From positions 1-40,814 of the forward strand of contig CAYGSU010000035.1 in NCBI GenBank assembly GCA_964352715.1: 40,814 nucleotides of DNA, in the 5' to 3' direction. The notes under the pieces are model-generated. The model worked only from the letters and a program-made list of their open reading frames with translations. It had not been told where the DNA came from and searched no databases. A program made the translations under genes and the position numbers. This DNA comes from JAVKBW01 sp964352715 (GTDB lineage Bacteria; Pseudomonadota; Alphaproteobacteria; UBA8366; Aestuariispiraceae). Below are positions 7,299 to 16,254 of the stretch, piece after piece (the first letter of the stretch is position 1; every line of letters begins with the position of its first letter).

Positions 7299-9434
7299 CT
7301 AGATTTGCTCCACCGTCTTGATGCGCGCCTTCGGGTGTATTTCGTTCTGCGACATGACAACCGTCATCGGCCGGAACCGTTCGATCACCGACCGGACGAA
7401 GGGTCTGATATGCGGACTGACCAGCAGCACCGGCGTTTCACCGGCCATCGCCTGCCTTTCGAAAGCGCCGCGCGTCAGGGCGATGAATTCCTGCAATTTG
7501 GACGGCGCCATGGCCAGTTGCTGTTCGTCGCCCTGACCGACAATGCTTTCCATGAAGGTCTGTTCCCAGGCAGGCGACAGGGTAACCAGCGGCACGATGC
7601 CCTGGTCGTTTGTGGCGGCATCAGTAAGCTGACGGGCCAGCCGTGCGCGGACATGCTCGGTGATTTGCGTGATGTTGCGTGACAGGACCACGGCCTCGGA
7701 AATGCCTTCCAGAATGGTCGCCAGATCGCGGATCGAAATGCGCTCGCGCAGCAGGTTCTGCAGAACGCGTTGGACCCCGCCCAGATTGATCTGTTGCGGG
7801 ATCAGGTCTTCCACAAGCTTCTTCTGGCTGTCCGGCAGTTCATCGACCAGTTTCTGGCATTCCGCGTAGGACAGCAGTTCCGGCATGTTGTCCTTAATGA
7901 TCTCGGTGATATGGGTGACGATCACCGTGGACGGGTCGACGACCGTGTAGCCGCGGAACATCGCTTCCTCACGCTGGTTTTCGGCGATCCAGATCGCCGG
8001 CAGGCCAAAGGTCGGCTCGACGGTGGATTCGCCGGGCAGGGTAATCTTCTCGCCGCGCGGGTCCATCACAAGATGCATCGTCGGGCGCAGGTCGCCACGC
8101 CCGGATTCGATTTCCTTGACCCGGATGACATAGGTATTGGCCGGAAGCTGCAGGTTGTCCTGAATTCGCACAGCCGGCATCACGAAACCCATTTCCGTGG
8201 CAAGCTGGCGTCGCAATGCCTTGATCTGGTCGGTCAGCCGGTGCTCGTCATTGGCGTTGATCAGCGGCAGCAGACCGTAGCCAAGCTCAAGCCGGATCAG
8301 GTCGATCTGCAAGGCGGTCGAAATCGGTTCTTCCTGCGGCGGCAAAGGCTGGTCGTCTTCCAGGGCGGACGCTTCCGCATCTGCCAGAACCTTTTTGTCC
8401 TGCTGGTACAGATAGTAGGCCGACCCGCCGATAACTGCGGCGATGGCCAGAAACGGCCAGGCCGGCAGACCGGGGATAAAGGCGATGCCGATCAGCAACA
8501 GGGTGGCGATGTTCAGAGTGCCGCGATGTTCGGTCAACTGGCCGAACACGGCCGTATCGGTCGCCCCGATGACGCCGGACTTGGTGATCAGCATACCCGC
8601 GCCGACCGAAACCAGCAGCGCCGGAATCTGGCTGACCAGACCGTCGCCGATGGTCAGCAGGGTGTAGACCTCGCCGGCTTCCGAGACGCTCATGTCGCGC
8701 TGCACGACACCGATGATGATGCCGCCAATGACATTGATGAACGTAATCAGAATGCCGGCGATGGCGTCGCCGCGAACGAATTTCGAGGCACCGTCCATCG
8801 CCCCGAAGAACGAGCTTTCCGTTTCCAGTTCCTTGCGGCGCTTGCGGGCGTCATCTTCGTTGATCAGACCCGACGACAGATCGGCATCGATCGCCATCTG
8901 CTTGCCGGGCATGGCGTCCAGGGTGAACCGCGCGGCGACTTCTGCGATACGTCCGGCACCCTTGGTGATGACGATGAAGTTGATGATGACAAGGATCGCG
9001 AAAACGATGATCCCGATGACATAGTTGCCGCCGGCGACGAAGCTGCCGAATGCCTGAATGACCTTGCCCGCCGCATCGGTGCCGGTATGGCCCTCTGACA
9101 GGATCAACCGCGTCGAGGCGACGTTGAGGCCGAGCCGCAGCATGGTCGCGATCAGCAGGATGGTCGGGAAGGCGGTAAGCTGGGTCGCCGTTGTCACGAA
9201 CACCGTGGTCAGCAGGATGATCGCGGACAGCGTGATCGAGATCGACAGCGACAGGTCGAGAAGCCAGGTCGGTAGCGGAATCAGCAGTAGAACAAGAATG
9301 GCGAGAATGCCGACCGGCAACGCCATTTCCTTGTTGATGACCGTGTTGAAGCCGGTCATGAACGATGCCATATCCATACCGCCCGATTTCGGCGCCTTGG
9401 ACTGCGTGGGTTCTGTGTTGCCCGTATCCGCCAT
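7299..9434 (-). CDS. flhA: FlhA, flagellar type III export gate protein
   Basis: This is a 711-aa integral membrane component of the flagellar export gate. The N-terminal half (residues ~35-340) holds about eight hydrophobic helices. The highly conserved FHIPEP cytoplasmic loop is present (KGAGRIAEVAARFTLDAMPG followed by QMAIDADL). The C-terminal ~350 residues are the cytoplasmic ring that docks chaperone-substrate pairs (e.g. the ARLARQLTD region). Length and organisation are normal. It sits between the regulator flbD (38 nt upstream) and flhF in one minus-strand operon. No FlhB is seen in the window. Confidence 0.97.
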   Translation of the reverse strand: MADTGNTEPTQSKAPKSGGMDMASFMTGFNTVINKEMALPVGILAILVLLLIPLPTWLLDLSLSISITLSAIILLTTVFVTTATQLTAFPTILLIATMLRLGLNVASTRLILSEGHTGTDAAGKVIQAFGSFVAGGNYVIGIIVFAILVIINFIVITKGAGRIAEVAARFTLDAMPGKQMAIDADLSSGLINEDDARKRRKELETESSFFGAMDGASKFVRGDAIAGILITFINVIGGIIIGVVQRDMSVSEAGEVYTLLTIGDGLVSQIPALLVSVGAGMLITKSGVIGATDTAVFGQLTEHRGTLNIATLLLIGIAFIPGLPAWPFLAIAAVIGGSAYYLYQQDKKVLADAEASALEDDQPLPPQEEPISTALQIDLIRLELGYGLLPLINANDEHRLTDQIKALRRQLATEMGFVMPAVRIQDNLQLPANTYVIRVKEIESGRGDLRPTMHLVMDPRGEKITLPGESTVEPTFGLPAIWIAENQREEAMFRGYTVVDPSTVIVTHITEIIKDNMPELLSYAECQKLVDELPDSQKKLVEDLIPQQINLGGVQRVLQNLLRERISIRDLATILEGISEAVVLSRNITQITEHVRARLARQLTDAATNDQGIVPLVTLSPAWEQTFMESIVGQGDEQQLAMAPSKLQEFIALTRGAFERQAMAGETPVLLVSPHIRPFVRSVIERFRPMTVVMSQNEIHPKARIKTVEQI

Positions 9435-9472
9435 AAGGTGCTAGCCCACTATGTTTCTGACAATGGGGTGCA

Positions 9473-10891
9473 TCACCCGTCGTTGCCCGGTGTCGGAACG
9501 GAATGTCCTTCTTCCTGATACTGCTTCAGCTTGTTTCGCAGGGTTCTGATGGAAATACCGAGAATGTTTGCCGCATGGGTCCGGTTGCCGAGGCAGTGCT
9601 GAAGGGTGTCTATGATCAGGCCGCGCTCGACTTCCGAGACGGTCTTGCCGACCATCGAACCGGGCGTGTGCTCGTCGCCGCCGGATGCGACAGAGCCACC
9701 GGTACCGCCAGAGCCGCTTGCGGGCGCAGGGACCGGTGCCTGCGGTGCGCCGCCGCCGGGCATCGATTCCGACGCTGCCTGTTGCAGCGGACCCGATGAC
9801 AGGACGATCGCGTCTTCCGTGATTTCATCATCGTTGGACAGCAGGATCGCACGATGCATGGTGTTTTCCAGCTCACGCACATTGCCTGGCCAGGAATACC
9901 CGTTCAGCATGCCCATAGCCGCAGCGGATACGGCGCGATTGGGGACGCCGTTCAGTTCTGCATATTTTTCGGCGAAGTGCTTGACCAGGGCAGGGATGTC
10001 GCTCGGCCGTTCACGCAGCGCAGGCAGGCGGACATTGACAACATTGAGCCGGAAATACAGATCTTCCCGGAAATTGCCGGCCTGCACTTCCTTTTCCAGG
10101 TTCCGGTTCGATGTGGCGATCAGGCGGACATCGACCTTGACCGGGCTGGAGCCGCCAACCCGGTCGATTTCGCGTTCCTGAATGGCGCGCAGCAGCTTTG
10201 CCTGCAGGCGCGGGTCCATCTCGCTGATCTCGTCGAGCAGCAGGGTGCCGGTATTGGCCTGTTCGAACTTGCCGATGCGGCGCGCGACAGCGCCGGAAAA
10301 AGCGCCTTTTTCGTGCCCGAAGAGTTCCGATTCCAGTAGATTTTCCGGAATCGCCGCACAGTTCAGGGCGATGAACGGTTTCGCCGACCGCCGGCTTTTG
10401 GCGTGGATATAGCGCGCCATGACCTCCTTGCCGGTGCCGGATTCACCGGTGATCAGCACCGAGGCAGGGCTGGGCGCAATCTGGTCCGCCAGTTTCAGCA
10501 CCTGCTTCATCGCCGGGTCCTGATGGATGATGGCGTTGCTTTCCTCCACGACCGCTTCCAGCACGGCGGCGATCAGGTCAGGATCAGGGGGCAGGGGAAG
10601 GTATTCTTTCGCACCGGCCTTGATTGCCGCAACGGCGGCGTCGGTTGGCGTTCCTTCCAGCCCGCAGGCGACAACGGGAATGCTGATCCGTTCCTGTTGG
10701 AGACTTTTGACGAGACCGGCGATATCGAGCCGGACATCGGCAAGAATGAGGTCGGCGCCAAAGCCGGCGCGGATCGCCTGCATCGCTTCTTCGCCGTTGT
10801 GAACACTTGTCACCTTGGCGCCGCGCTGCATGGCGATCTGACTGGCGCTTGTGAGGTGGCCACCCAAACTACCGACGATCAGTAACTGCAT
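9473..10891 (-). CDS. flbD: FlbD-type sigma-54 flagellar transcription activator
   Basis: This is a 472-aa enhancer-binding protein with an N-terminal receiver-like domain (1-~118), an AAA+ domain (Walker A GESGTGKE ~149-156, sigma-54 contact loop GAFSGA ~196-201, Walker B LLLDEIS ~217-223) and a C-terminal Fis-type helix-turn-helix (GNRTHAANILGISIRTLRNKL). FlbD activates and represses sigma-54-dependent flagellar genes. The receiver keeps an Asp at the phospho-acceptor position (LILADVRL). It lacks the paired acidic residues after the first strand (LLIVGSLGG), and the usual KP is LPLP, so control by phosphorylation is doubtful. The contact loop is GAFSGA instead of GAFTGA. The ATG at 10891 follows AAGGGTGAGG; a GTG at 10900 is the alternative. 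The sigma-54-like promoters elsewhere in the window are its likely targets. Confidence 0.92.
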   Translation of the reverse strand: MQLLIVGSLGGHLTSASQIAMQRGAKVTSVHNGEEAMQAIRAGFGADLILADVRLDIAGLVKSLQQERISIPVVACGLEGTPTDAAVAAIKAGAKEYLPLPPDPDLIAAVLEAVVEESNAIIHQDPAMKQVLKLADQIAPSPASVLITGESGTGKEVMARYIHAKSRRSAKPFIALNCAAIPENLLESELFGHEKGAFSGAVARRIGKFEQANTGTLLLDEISEMDPRLQAKLLRAIQEREIDRVGGSSPVKVDVRLIATSNRNLEKEVQAGNFREDLYFRLNVVNVRLPALRERPSDIPALVKHFAEKYAELNGVPNRAVSAAAMGMLNGYSWPGNVRELENTMHRAILLSNDDEITEDAIVLSSGPLQQAASESMPGGGAPQAPVPAPASGSGGTGGSVASGGDEHTPGSMVGKTVSEVERGLIIDTLQHCLGNRTHAANILGISIRTLRNKLKQYQEEGHSVPTPGNDG

Positions 10892-10959
10892 TATCCTCAC
10901 CCTTTGCGCCGCTTGCGCGACGAAATCTTACCCTCTGCATCGATCCTGAAAACCGACGC

Positions 10960-11796
10960 CTATCCGAAATAATCCACCCGCTGCGACGGCGGCAGCACCG
11001 TGTTCATCAGCATTTCGAGCCGCCGCGGGTTTTCCTGCCGGCCGATCGATGCCGTCGCCATGACATATAAATGATTCAGCAACATGTCTTCACTTGCATT
11101 TCGTTCCATTTTCGACGCCAGCGGGTTGAACACCATATTCGCGAGGCATGCGCCGTAGAACGTGGTCAGCAAGGCGACCGCCATGCTCGGCCCGATGGTG
11201 CTGGGATCTTCCAGATTGCCAAGCATCTGAACGAGGCCGACCAGGGTGCCGATCAGCCCCATAGCCGGCGACAGTTCCGCCGCCTTGCGCAGAATGCCGA
11301 CCGACCGGCTGTGCCGCTGGGCGACAGCCTGCAATTCGCGCTGCATGATGCGTTCGACTTCGTCGCCCGGCGTACCGTCCACGATCATCTCCAGGCCCTT
11401 CGCCAGCAGCGGCTGGCTTTGCAGGGCGTCGGTATAGTTCTGGATCGACAGGACGCCGCGATAGCGCGCGATCTGGGATAGCTGGATCATCTGCATTGCG
11501 GCGGAGGAGGCGTCCTTGTGTTTGCGGAAGATCGTGCCGGCAAGAACCTTGGTGCAATCCAGCATGTCACGGATCGAAAAACACGCGGTGGTGACGCCGA
11601 AGGTGCCGCCGATAACGATCAGAACCGAAGGCACGTCGATAAACGCGCCGGGCGACCCGCCGAGAAAGATCGCCGCCGCAATCAGCATCAGCGCGCCGAG
11701 AATGCCCAGCACCGTCGCCAGATCGATCGATCCCTTGACCCGAACCTGCTGCAGGGGGCCTTGCGAATCCGGTCGTGACTGGGTGTCGGTCGCCAT
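10960..11796 (-). CDS. motA: MotA/PomA-type flagellar stator protein
   Basis: This is a 278-aa inner-membrane stator subunit of the MotA/TolQ/ExbB superfamily. There are two hydrophobic helices near the N-terminus (about residues 27-48 and 52-75), a large cytoplasmic loop, and a second pair (LSPAMGLIGTLVGLVQML, ~172-190, and MAVALLTTFYGACLANMVF, ~204-222). The loop-3/4 sequence with conserved Pro-Ala-Met-Gly-Leu-Ile-Gly-Thr matches PomA/MotA. The ion (H+ or Na+) cannot be decided from this subunit. It lies 58 nt after fliN in the fliF operon. No motB/pomB partner is present in the window, so the partner must be encoded elsewhere. Confidence 0.9.
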   Translation of the reverse strand: MATDTQSRPDSQGPLQQVRVKGSIDLATVLGILGALMLIAAAIFLGGSPGAFIDVPSVLIVIGGTFGVTTACFSIRDMLDCTKVLAGTIFRKHKDASSAAMQMIQLSQIARYRGVLSIQNYTDALQSQPLLAKGLEMIVDGTPGDEVERIMQRELQAVAQRHSRSVGILRKAAELSPAMGLIGTLVGLVQMLGNLEDPSTIGPSMAVALLTTFYGACLANMVFNPLASKMERNASEDMLLNHLYVMATASIGRQENPRRLEMLMNTVLPPSQRVDYFG

Positions 11797-11854
11797 GGAT
11801 GCGGCTTTCGTTTCTATTTCGGTCGCGTCGGCGCGGTTGCGATGCCGAGCCGGA

Positions 11855-12214
11855 TCATGTCTGGCCCGGTTTGTCGGATTTGATGATCTCCGTCATCGTC
11901 ACGCCCAGCCGGTCATCGACGACGACGACCTCGCCACGGGCGACAAGCCTGTTGTTTACATAGATGTCGATGGCTTCGCCGACCTTGCGGTCCAGTTCAA
12001 CGACGGCGCCCCGACCCAGTTTCAGCAGCTGGCTTACCTGCATGTTCGCCTTGCCGAGAACAGCGGAAACCTGAACCGGAATATCGTAGACGGCTTCAAG
12101 GTCCCGCGCGCCGGTCGGCACGGCGAGTTCAGCCGCGCGCGGATCAAGTGGCTCGCCGCCGGCTCCGTCGTCTTCCAGTTCATTCAATTTCAGATCGGGG
12201 TTTTCATCCGACAT
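11855..12214 (-). CDS. fliN: FliN, flagellar motor switch C-ring protein
   Basis: This is a 119-aa protein with an acidic N-terminal leader (~40 residues) and a C-terminal SpoA/FliN domain (VYDIPVQVSAVLGKANMQVSQLLKLGRGAVVEL, then VGEAIDIYVN and VTMTEII). FliN forms the bottom of the C-ring with FliM and binds FliH. It starts 4 nt after the fliH stop codon, consistent with FliH-FliN acting together. FliM is not encoded in the window. Confidence 0.95.
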   Translation of the reverse strand: MSDENPDLKLNELEDDGAGGEPLDPRAAELAVPTGARDLEAVYDIPVQVSAVLGKANMQVSQLLKLGRGAVVELDRKVGEAIDIYVNNRLVARGEVVVVDDRLGVTMTEIIKSDKPGQT

Positions 12215-12218
12215 GGCA

Positions 12219-13205
12219 TCAGCCTTGTTCGTTTGTTACAGGGGTGTCTGTTTCTTCGGTTTCGTCTGCTTTTTCAGTCTCGCCAGCGTTTTCCGCGGCT
12301 GCGATGTCGTCTTCGTTGCTAGTCGCTTCGGCCGCTTCAGTTGCCTCGGTCTCCTGCGGTTGTTCGACGGAAGGCGGCTCGACATCGGCAGCCGCCGCTG
12401 TTTCAGGTACGGAATCAGGCCGGGTTTCAGGCTGCGGTGCAGGATTTGCCGAAACATCCGGTTTCCTGCGCGCAGAAGGCTCGATTGTCTCTTCCAGCTT
12501 TTCCGCATACTCGCGCATACCGGCTATTGCGCTTTCCAGGGCCGCGTCGATCTCGCGCCAGGTCTCGTCCGTCAACCGTTCCAGCCGACCGTCGCCCCAG
12601 CTTACGACAACATCCGCCGGCCCCATATCCGGATCGGAAACAAGTTTGAGCCGGCCGTCATAGCCGCTCTTCGCCGCCATCGCTTCAATCCGCGGTTCCA
12701 GCATGTCGTGCATCTCCTGCGCGACGGTAATTATGATTCGGTCTTCCTGCACCAGACGCGCGAACCCGTCCGACAGGACCGCGGTCACTTCGTCAGGTCC
12801 ATGCTTTTCCACGTAATGAGGCAACAGCTTCGACATCACGGTCCGGCCGAATTCGGTCAGATCGGCAGCCAGTTTCTCATTCGCCACGTCCTGATGAACA
12901 TGCAGACCGGCAATCTGCGCTGCAATTGTTTCCAGCATTGCCGTAAGCCCGGCCTCGCGGGCCTGTTCGGCATCCGCCAGACCGGCGGCGCGGCCTTCCT
13001 CGTAAGCTTTCGCCCTGGCGTCGGCCAGTTCGTCCTCTGAAAAGCTGGGTGGTTCCACAACCGCGGCGGCTTCCGCTTCCTCTGCGGCAGCCCGATCGCG
13101 TTCGGCCTGCTTCTGACGCCGCCGTTCGGCCATGCTTTCGGCGTCGAACGACAGTTCGAAAACAAACGGTTTCGCCTTGGACAGATCGACTTGCTGGTTG
13201 CTCAA
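12219..13205 (-). CDS. fliH: FliH-like flagellar export apparatus protein
   Basis: This is a 328-aa FliH family protein, expected to tether and restrain the export ATPase FliI and to bind FliN. It has an N-terminal KPFVFELSFD segment, a charged Ala/Glu-rich helical stretch (~25-90), a GRAAGLADAEQAREAG segment typical of FliH coiled coils, and a C-terminal domain (residues ~110-240) with a VVVSWGDGRLERL strand. The last ~80 residues are a very acidic Glu/Ala/Thr tail (TEATEAAEAT..., GETEKADETEETD) longer than in enteric FliH. The start is TTG, supported by AAAGG 8 nt upstream; the next Met is at residue 25. It lies 19 nt after fliG. No fliI gene is in view. Confidence 0.85.
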   Translation of the reverse strand: MSNQQVDLSKAKPFVFELSFDAESMAERRRQKQAERDRAAAEEAEAAAVVEPPSFSEDELADARAKAYEEGRAAGLADAEQAREAGLTAMLETIAAQIAGLHVHQDVANEKLAADLTEFGRTVMSKLLPHYVEKHGPDEVTAVLSDGFARLVQEDRIIITVAQEMHDMLEPRIEAMAAKSGYDGRLKLVSDPDMGPADVVVSWGDGRLERLTDETWREIDAALESAIAGMREYAEKLEETIEPSARRKPDVSANPAPQPETRPDSVPETAAAADVEPPSVEQPQETEATEAAEATSNEDDIAAAENAGETEKADETEETDTPVTNEQG

Positions 13206-13224
13206 AATGCTTGCCTTTGGCCGG

Positions 13225-14241
13225 TCAATAAATCAGTTCGTCTTCCGCGCCGCCTTCGGAGATGACGATTTCGCCCTTCGCGGCGAGATCCTTGGCGAGG
13301 TTGACCATTTCCATCTGTGCGTCGTCGACATCGCGAAGCCGCACCGGCCCCAGGGCCCCCATGTCCTCGCGCAGGATCTTCGCGGCGCGTTCCGACATGT
13401 TGCCGAAGAACAGTTCCTTGATCTGTTCCGACGACCCCTTGAGCGCGATGCCGAGCTTGTCCTTGTCGACACTGCGCAGCAGGGTCTGGACACCGCCGGG
13501 ATCGAGTTTCTGCAGGTCCTCGAACGTAAACATCAACGCCTTGATGCGCTCGGCGCTGTCGCGGTTGCGCTCTTCCAGCAGGGTCATGAAGCGGTTTTCG
13601 GTGTTGCGGTCCAGGCTGTTGAAGATATCGGCCATCATTTCGTGGCTGTCGCGACGCGCGGTCCGGGCAAGGTTGGTCATGAATTCGGTCCGCAGGGTGC
13701 GTTCGACATCATCCAGCACCTCTTTCTGAACCGCTTCCATCCGCAGCATGCGCATGATGACTTCCATCGCGAAGCTTTCCGGCAGCGCGCCGAGCACGCG
13801 GGAAGAGTGATCCGGCTTGATCTTGGACAAGACGACGGCGACGGTCTGCGGGTATTCGTTTTTCAGGTAGTTGGCCAGCACGACCTCGTTCACATTGGCC
13901 AGCTTATCCCACATCGTCCGGCCGGCCGGGCCGCGGATTTCCTCCATGATGGTGGAGACACGGTCGGGGTCGAGCGCCTTCTGCAGCAGGCGTTCAGTGC
14001 TTTCATACGAGCCGACAAGACTGCCGGTGCTGGAAATCTGTTCCGCGAATTCGACAAAAAGACGTTCGACGACATTTGAGCTGACGGTGCCGAGATTGGC
14101 CATCGTCGCGGAAATCTCGCGGATTTCCTCGTCGTCCATGTGACCGAAAAGTTTGACAGCGTTGTCCTCGCCGACGGCGAGCATCAGGATTGCTGCCTTC
14201 TCGGGTCCTGCCAGACCGCGATAATCTTCTCTCACCCGCAT
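13225..14241 (-). CDS. fliG: FliG, flagellar motor switch protein
   Basis: This is a 338-aa C-ring protein linking the MS ring (FliF) to the stators. The N-domain opens GPEKAAILMLAVGEDNAVKLFGHMDDEEIREIS, the middle domain has the EHPQ-like region as NEYPQTVAVVLSKIKPDHSSRVL, and the C-terminal torque helix carries charged residues (MFTFEDLQKLDPGGVQTLLRSVD). The length is typical. It follows fliF by 83 nt and precedes fliH in the same operon. Confidence 0.97.
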   Translation of the reverse strand: MRVREDYRGLAGPEKAAILMLAVGEDNAVKLFGHMDDEEIREISATMANLGTVSSNVVERLFVEFAEQISSTGSLVGSYESTERLLQKALDPDRVSTIMEEIRGPAGRTMWDKLANVNEVVLANYLKNEYPQTVAVVLSKIKPDHSSRVLGALPESFAMEVIMRMLRMEAVQKEVLDDVERTLRTEFMTNLARTARRDSHEMMADIFNSLDRNTENRFMTLLEERNRDSAERIKALMFTFEDLQKLDPGGVQTLLRSVDKDKLGIALKGSSEQIKELFFGNMSERAAKILREDMGALGPVRLRDVDDAQMEMVNLAKDLAAKGEIVISEGGAEDELIY

Positions 14242-14324
14242 TGATCACCCTTCGTCACTGCGTCTTTCGTCAACAACCCCGCCACAAGGAAACAAGTATA
14301 ATGGAGATTCCAGGGCCTCACGAC

Positions 14325-15989
14325 CTAATTCTCCTGATACATCCAGTTTCGCAGGATCGACACCGCTTCTTCCGGATGTTTGTCGATGATTTCGCCGACC
14401 TTCTTCATGGAGGACGCTTTCACCCGGCCTTCGATATGGGCGATGTCGATCATCTGGTCCATTTCATCGGAAACGTCGTCAGGATAGGTCTCTACCCCGC
14501 CGACAATCTGCCGGCCCTGCTCGTCGACGCCGGCGGACTGATCGGTCAGCAGGGCCTGTTCGTCATCGCCGACGCCCGCCATGGCCGGGGCCGACGTTTC
14601 AAAGACCTTGGACAGCAGCGGCCGAACCACCAGGAAGACCAGCAGGATGAACAGGACCGCCATGACAATCAACTCGACCAGCCGCGAGATGGTCTGGCTG
14701 TCGACCCCGAGGATCGTGCCGTCCTGGCCGTCGGTAAGATCGGGCGCCAGAGCGAACCGCATGTTGACCACGCGAACCGTGTCGGTTCCGTCGTCATAGC
14801 CGATAGCTGATTTTACCAGCTGATCGATCTGTTCCATTTCCTGCGCGGTACGCGGCTGGTAGACCGGCTCGGGGTTTTCTATTTCATCGGTGACTTCACC
14901 CGGCGTGTAGGTGCCGTCGACCAGAACCGCGATCGACACCGACCGAACATCGCCGGGCGCCTTGACTGTATTGATAACAGTGCGCGAAATTTCAAAGTTG
15001 GACCGTTCCTCGGTTCGCGAAGTGTTCTCGCGTGTGCCGCCATCGGCAGCATCGGCGCCACCATCAGGCAGATTGTTGCCGATGGTGATGGCATCCTGAC
15101 CGGCTTCCGCCAGCGACGAGTTTTCCTCGATGGCTTCGGTGGAGCGCAGAACCTGACCTTCCGGATCGTAGGTTTCTGTATTCTCGACAACCTGGTTCAT
15201 TTCGATATCGGCAGAGACTTCGGCGCGAACCCGCCCGAAACCGACAATGCTTTCGACCAGTTCCTCGATACGCTGCGCGAGGCTGCGTTCGTAGTTGAGG
15301 CGCAGTTCCTCGGCCGCCATCGACGCCAGTTGATCGGTATCGTCACCACCACGCGCCAAAAGGGTGCCGCGGTTGTCGGCGATGGTCACCGAAGACGGCT
15401 TCAACCGGTCGACGGCCGTTGCAACAAGATACTGGATAGCCGAAACCTGACCTTTTTCCAGCCGGCGAGCGCCCTGCATATCGATGACAATAGAGGCGCT
15501 GGGGTCACGCACGTCGCGGCTGAACAGTTCGCGCTGCGGCAGAACAATGTGCACGCGCGCCGATTTAACGCCTTCGATTGAAGCGATGGTGCGCGACAGT
15601 TCGCCCTCAAGCGCGCGACGCTCGTTGATTGCCTGCTGCCGGCTCGACGTGCCGAAGCCTTCATCCTGATCGAACAGCTCGTTGCCGACGACCTTGCCGG
15701 CATATCCCTGTTCCGCAAGGATCAGCCGCAGATCGGCGACCCGGTCGGCCATCACCAGGACTTCCGTGCCATTGTTGCGGATTTCGAACTCTTCGTTCAT
15801 CGACGCAAGCTGATTGGCGATCTGGTTCGCGTCACTTTGATCGAGACCGGTGTATAACAGCCGCATATCCGGCGCCGCCATGCGCGCCATCATGAAAATC
15901 ACCAATGTCATGATCATCGCTGACACGACAATGATGGCGACGATCCTTTTCAGGCCAAGGCCTTCAAAGAGTTGAATAATACCGGCCAT
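14325..15989 (-). CDS. fliF: FliF, flagellar MS-ring protein
   Basis: This is a 554-aa MS-ring protein of the flagellar base. Two membrane helices flank the periplasmic part: residues ~17-36 (IVAIIVVSAMIMTLVIFMMA) and ~442-464 (LVELIVMAVLFILLVFLVV). The YscJ/FliF domain includes LYTGLDQSDANQIANQL, LPQRELFSRD and PSASIVIDM. The C-terminal cytoplasmic tail (EEAVSILRNWMYQE) is the FliG-binding peptide. It is the first gene of the long minus-strand operon. The 265-nt region upstream (to the SciP-like gene) carries two dyad elements listed separately. Confidence 0.97.
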   Translation of the reverse strand: MAGIIQLFEGLGLKRIVAIIVVSAMIMTLVIFMMARMAAPDMRLLYTGLDQSDANQIANQLASMNEEFEIRNNGTEVLVMADRVADLRLILAEQGYAGKVVGNELFDQDEGFGTSSRQQAINERRALEGELSRTIASIEGVKSARVHIVLPQRELFSRDVRDPSASIVIDMQGARRLEKGQVSAIQYLVATAVDRLKPSSVTIADNRGTLLARGGDDTDQLASMAAEELRLNYERSLAQRIEELVESIVGFGRVRAEVSADIEMNQVVENTETYDPEGQVLRSTEAIEENSSLAEAGQDAITIGNNLPDGGADAADGGTRENTSRTEERSNFEISRTVINTVKAPGDVRSVSIAVLVDGTYTPGEVTDEIENPEPVYQPRTAQEMEQIDQLVKSAIGYDDGTDTVRVVNMRFALAPDLTDGQDGTILGVDSQTISRLVELIVMAVLFILLVFLVVRPLLSKVFETSAPAMAGVGDDEQALLTDQSAGVDEQGRQIVGGVETYPDDVSDEMDQMIDIAHIEGRVKASSMKKVGEIIDKHPEEAVSILRNWMYQEN

Positions 15990-16115
15990 TAAATACTTCC
16001 CCTTTTTCCGTTACCGAAGCGGATCAGGCTGTGCCCACCCGTCTTTCGGTTAACGACTCCCGTCCCTGTTTGGCGTGCCGGACTGATCAATCCGATTCGC
16101 GCGCTCTATGACTCG

Positions 16116-16134
16116 CCCATAGTAACGTTATGGG
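16116..16134. promoter_or_regulatory. Inverted repeat upstream of fliF (CCCATA-N7-TATGGG)
   Basis: A perfect 6-bp inverted repeat separated by 7 nt lies 127-145 nt upstream of the fliF start. Its spacer overlaps a second small palindrome, TAACGTTA (16123-16130). Its location in the fliF/sciP intergenic region suggests an operator or a regulator half-site pair. No specific regulator can be named. Confidence 0.35.
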
Positions 16135-16159
16135 TGTTCGCAAAAGAAATGAAGAGGAA

Positions 16160-16180
16160 ACTAGGAAAAATTTACCTAGT
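16160..16180. promoter_or_regulatory. Inverted repeat upstream of fliF (ACTAGG-N9-CCTAGT)
   Basis: A perfect 6-bp inverted repeat with an AT-only 9-nt spacer lies ~170 nt upstream of the fliF ATG, in AT-rich DNA between fliF and the SciP-like gene. It could be an operator for the flagellar operon or part of the 3' end of the sciP transcript. No good GG-N10-GC element was found upstream of fliF, so this operon probably uses a different promoter class from the late genes. Confidence 0.35.
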
Positions 16181-16254
16181 AGGTTACTTTTTATTTCCAG
16201 TTTCATTTCAGGGGCAACAGTCATTACTTAAATCCCCAGTCTTCAACTAAGCCT

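Noticed and set aside
7770..9098. Long open frame (442 codons) on the plus strand
   Set aside because: It lies entirely antisense to flhA, is rich in Gln/Asp/Arg from the GC-rich complement, and matches no family; it is a shadow of the real gene.
16049..16056. TTAACCGA, CtrA half-site upstream of fliF
   Set aside because: Only one half-site is present, without a second TTAA at the required spacing; chance is likely.
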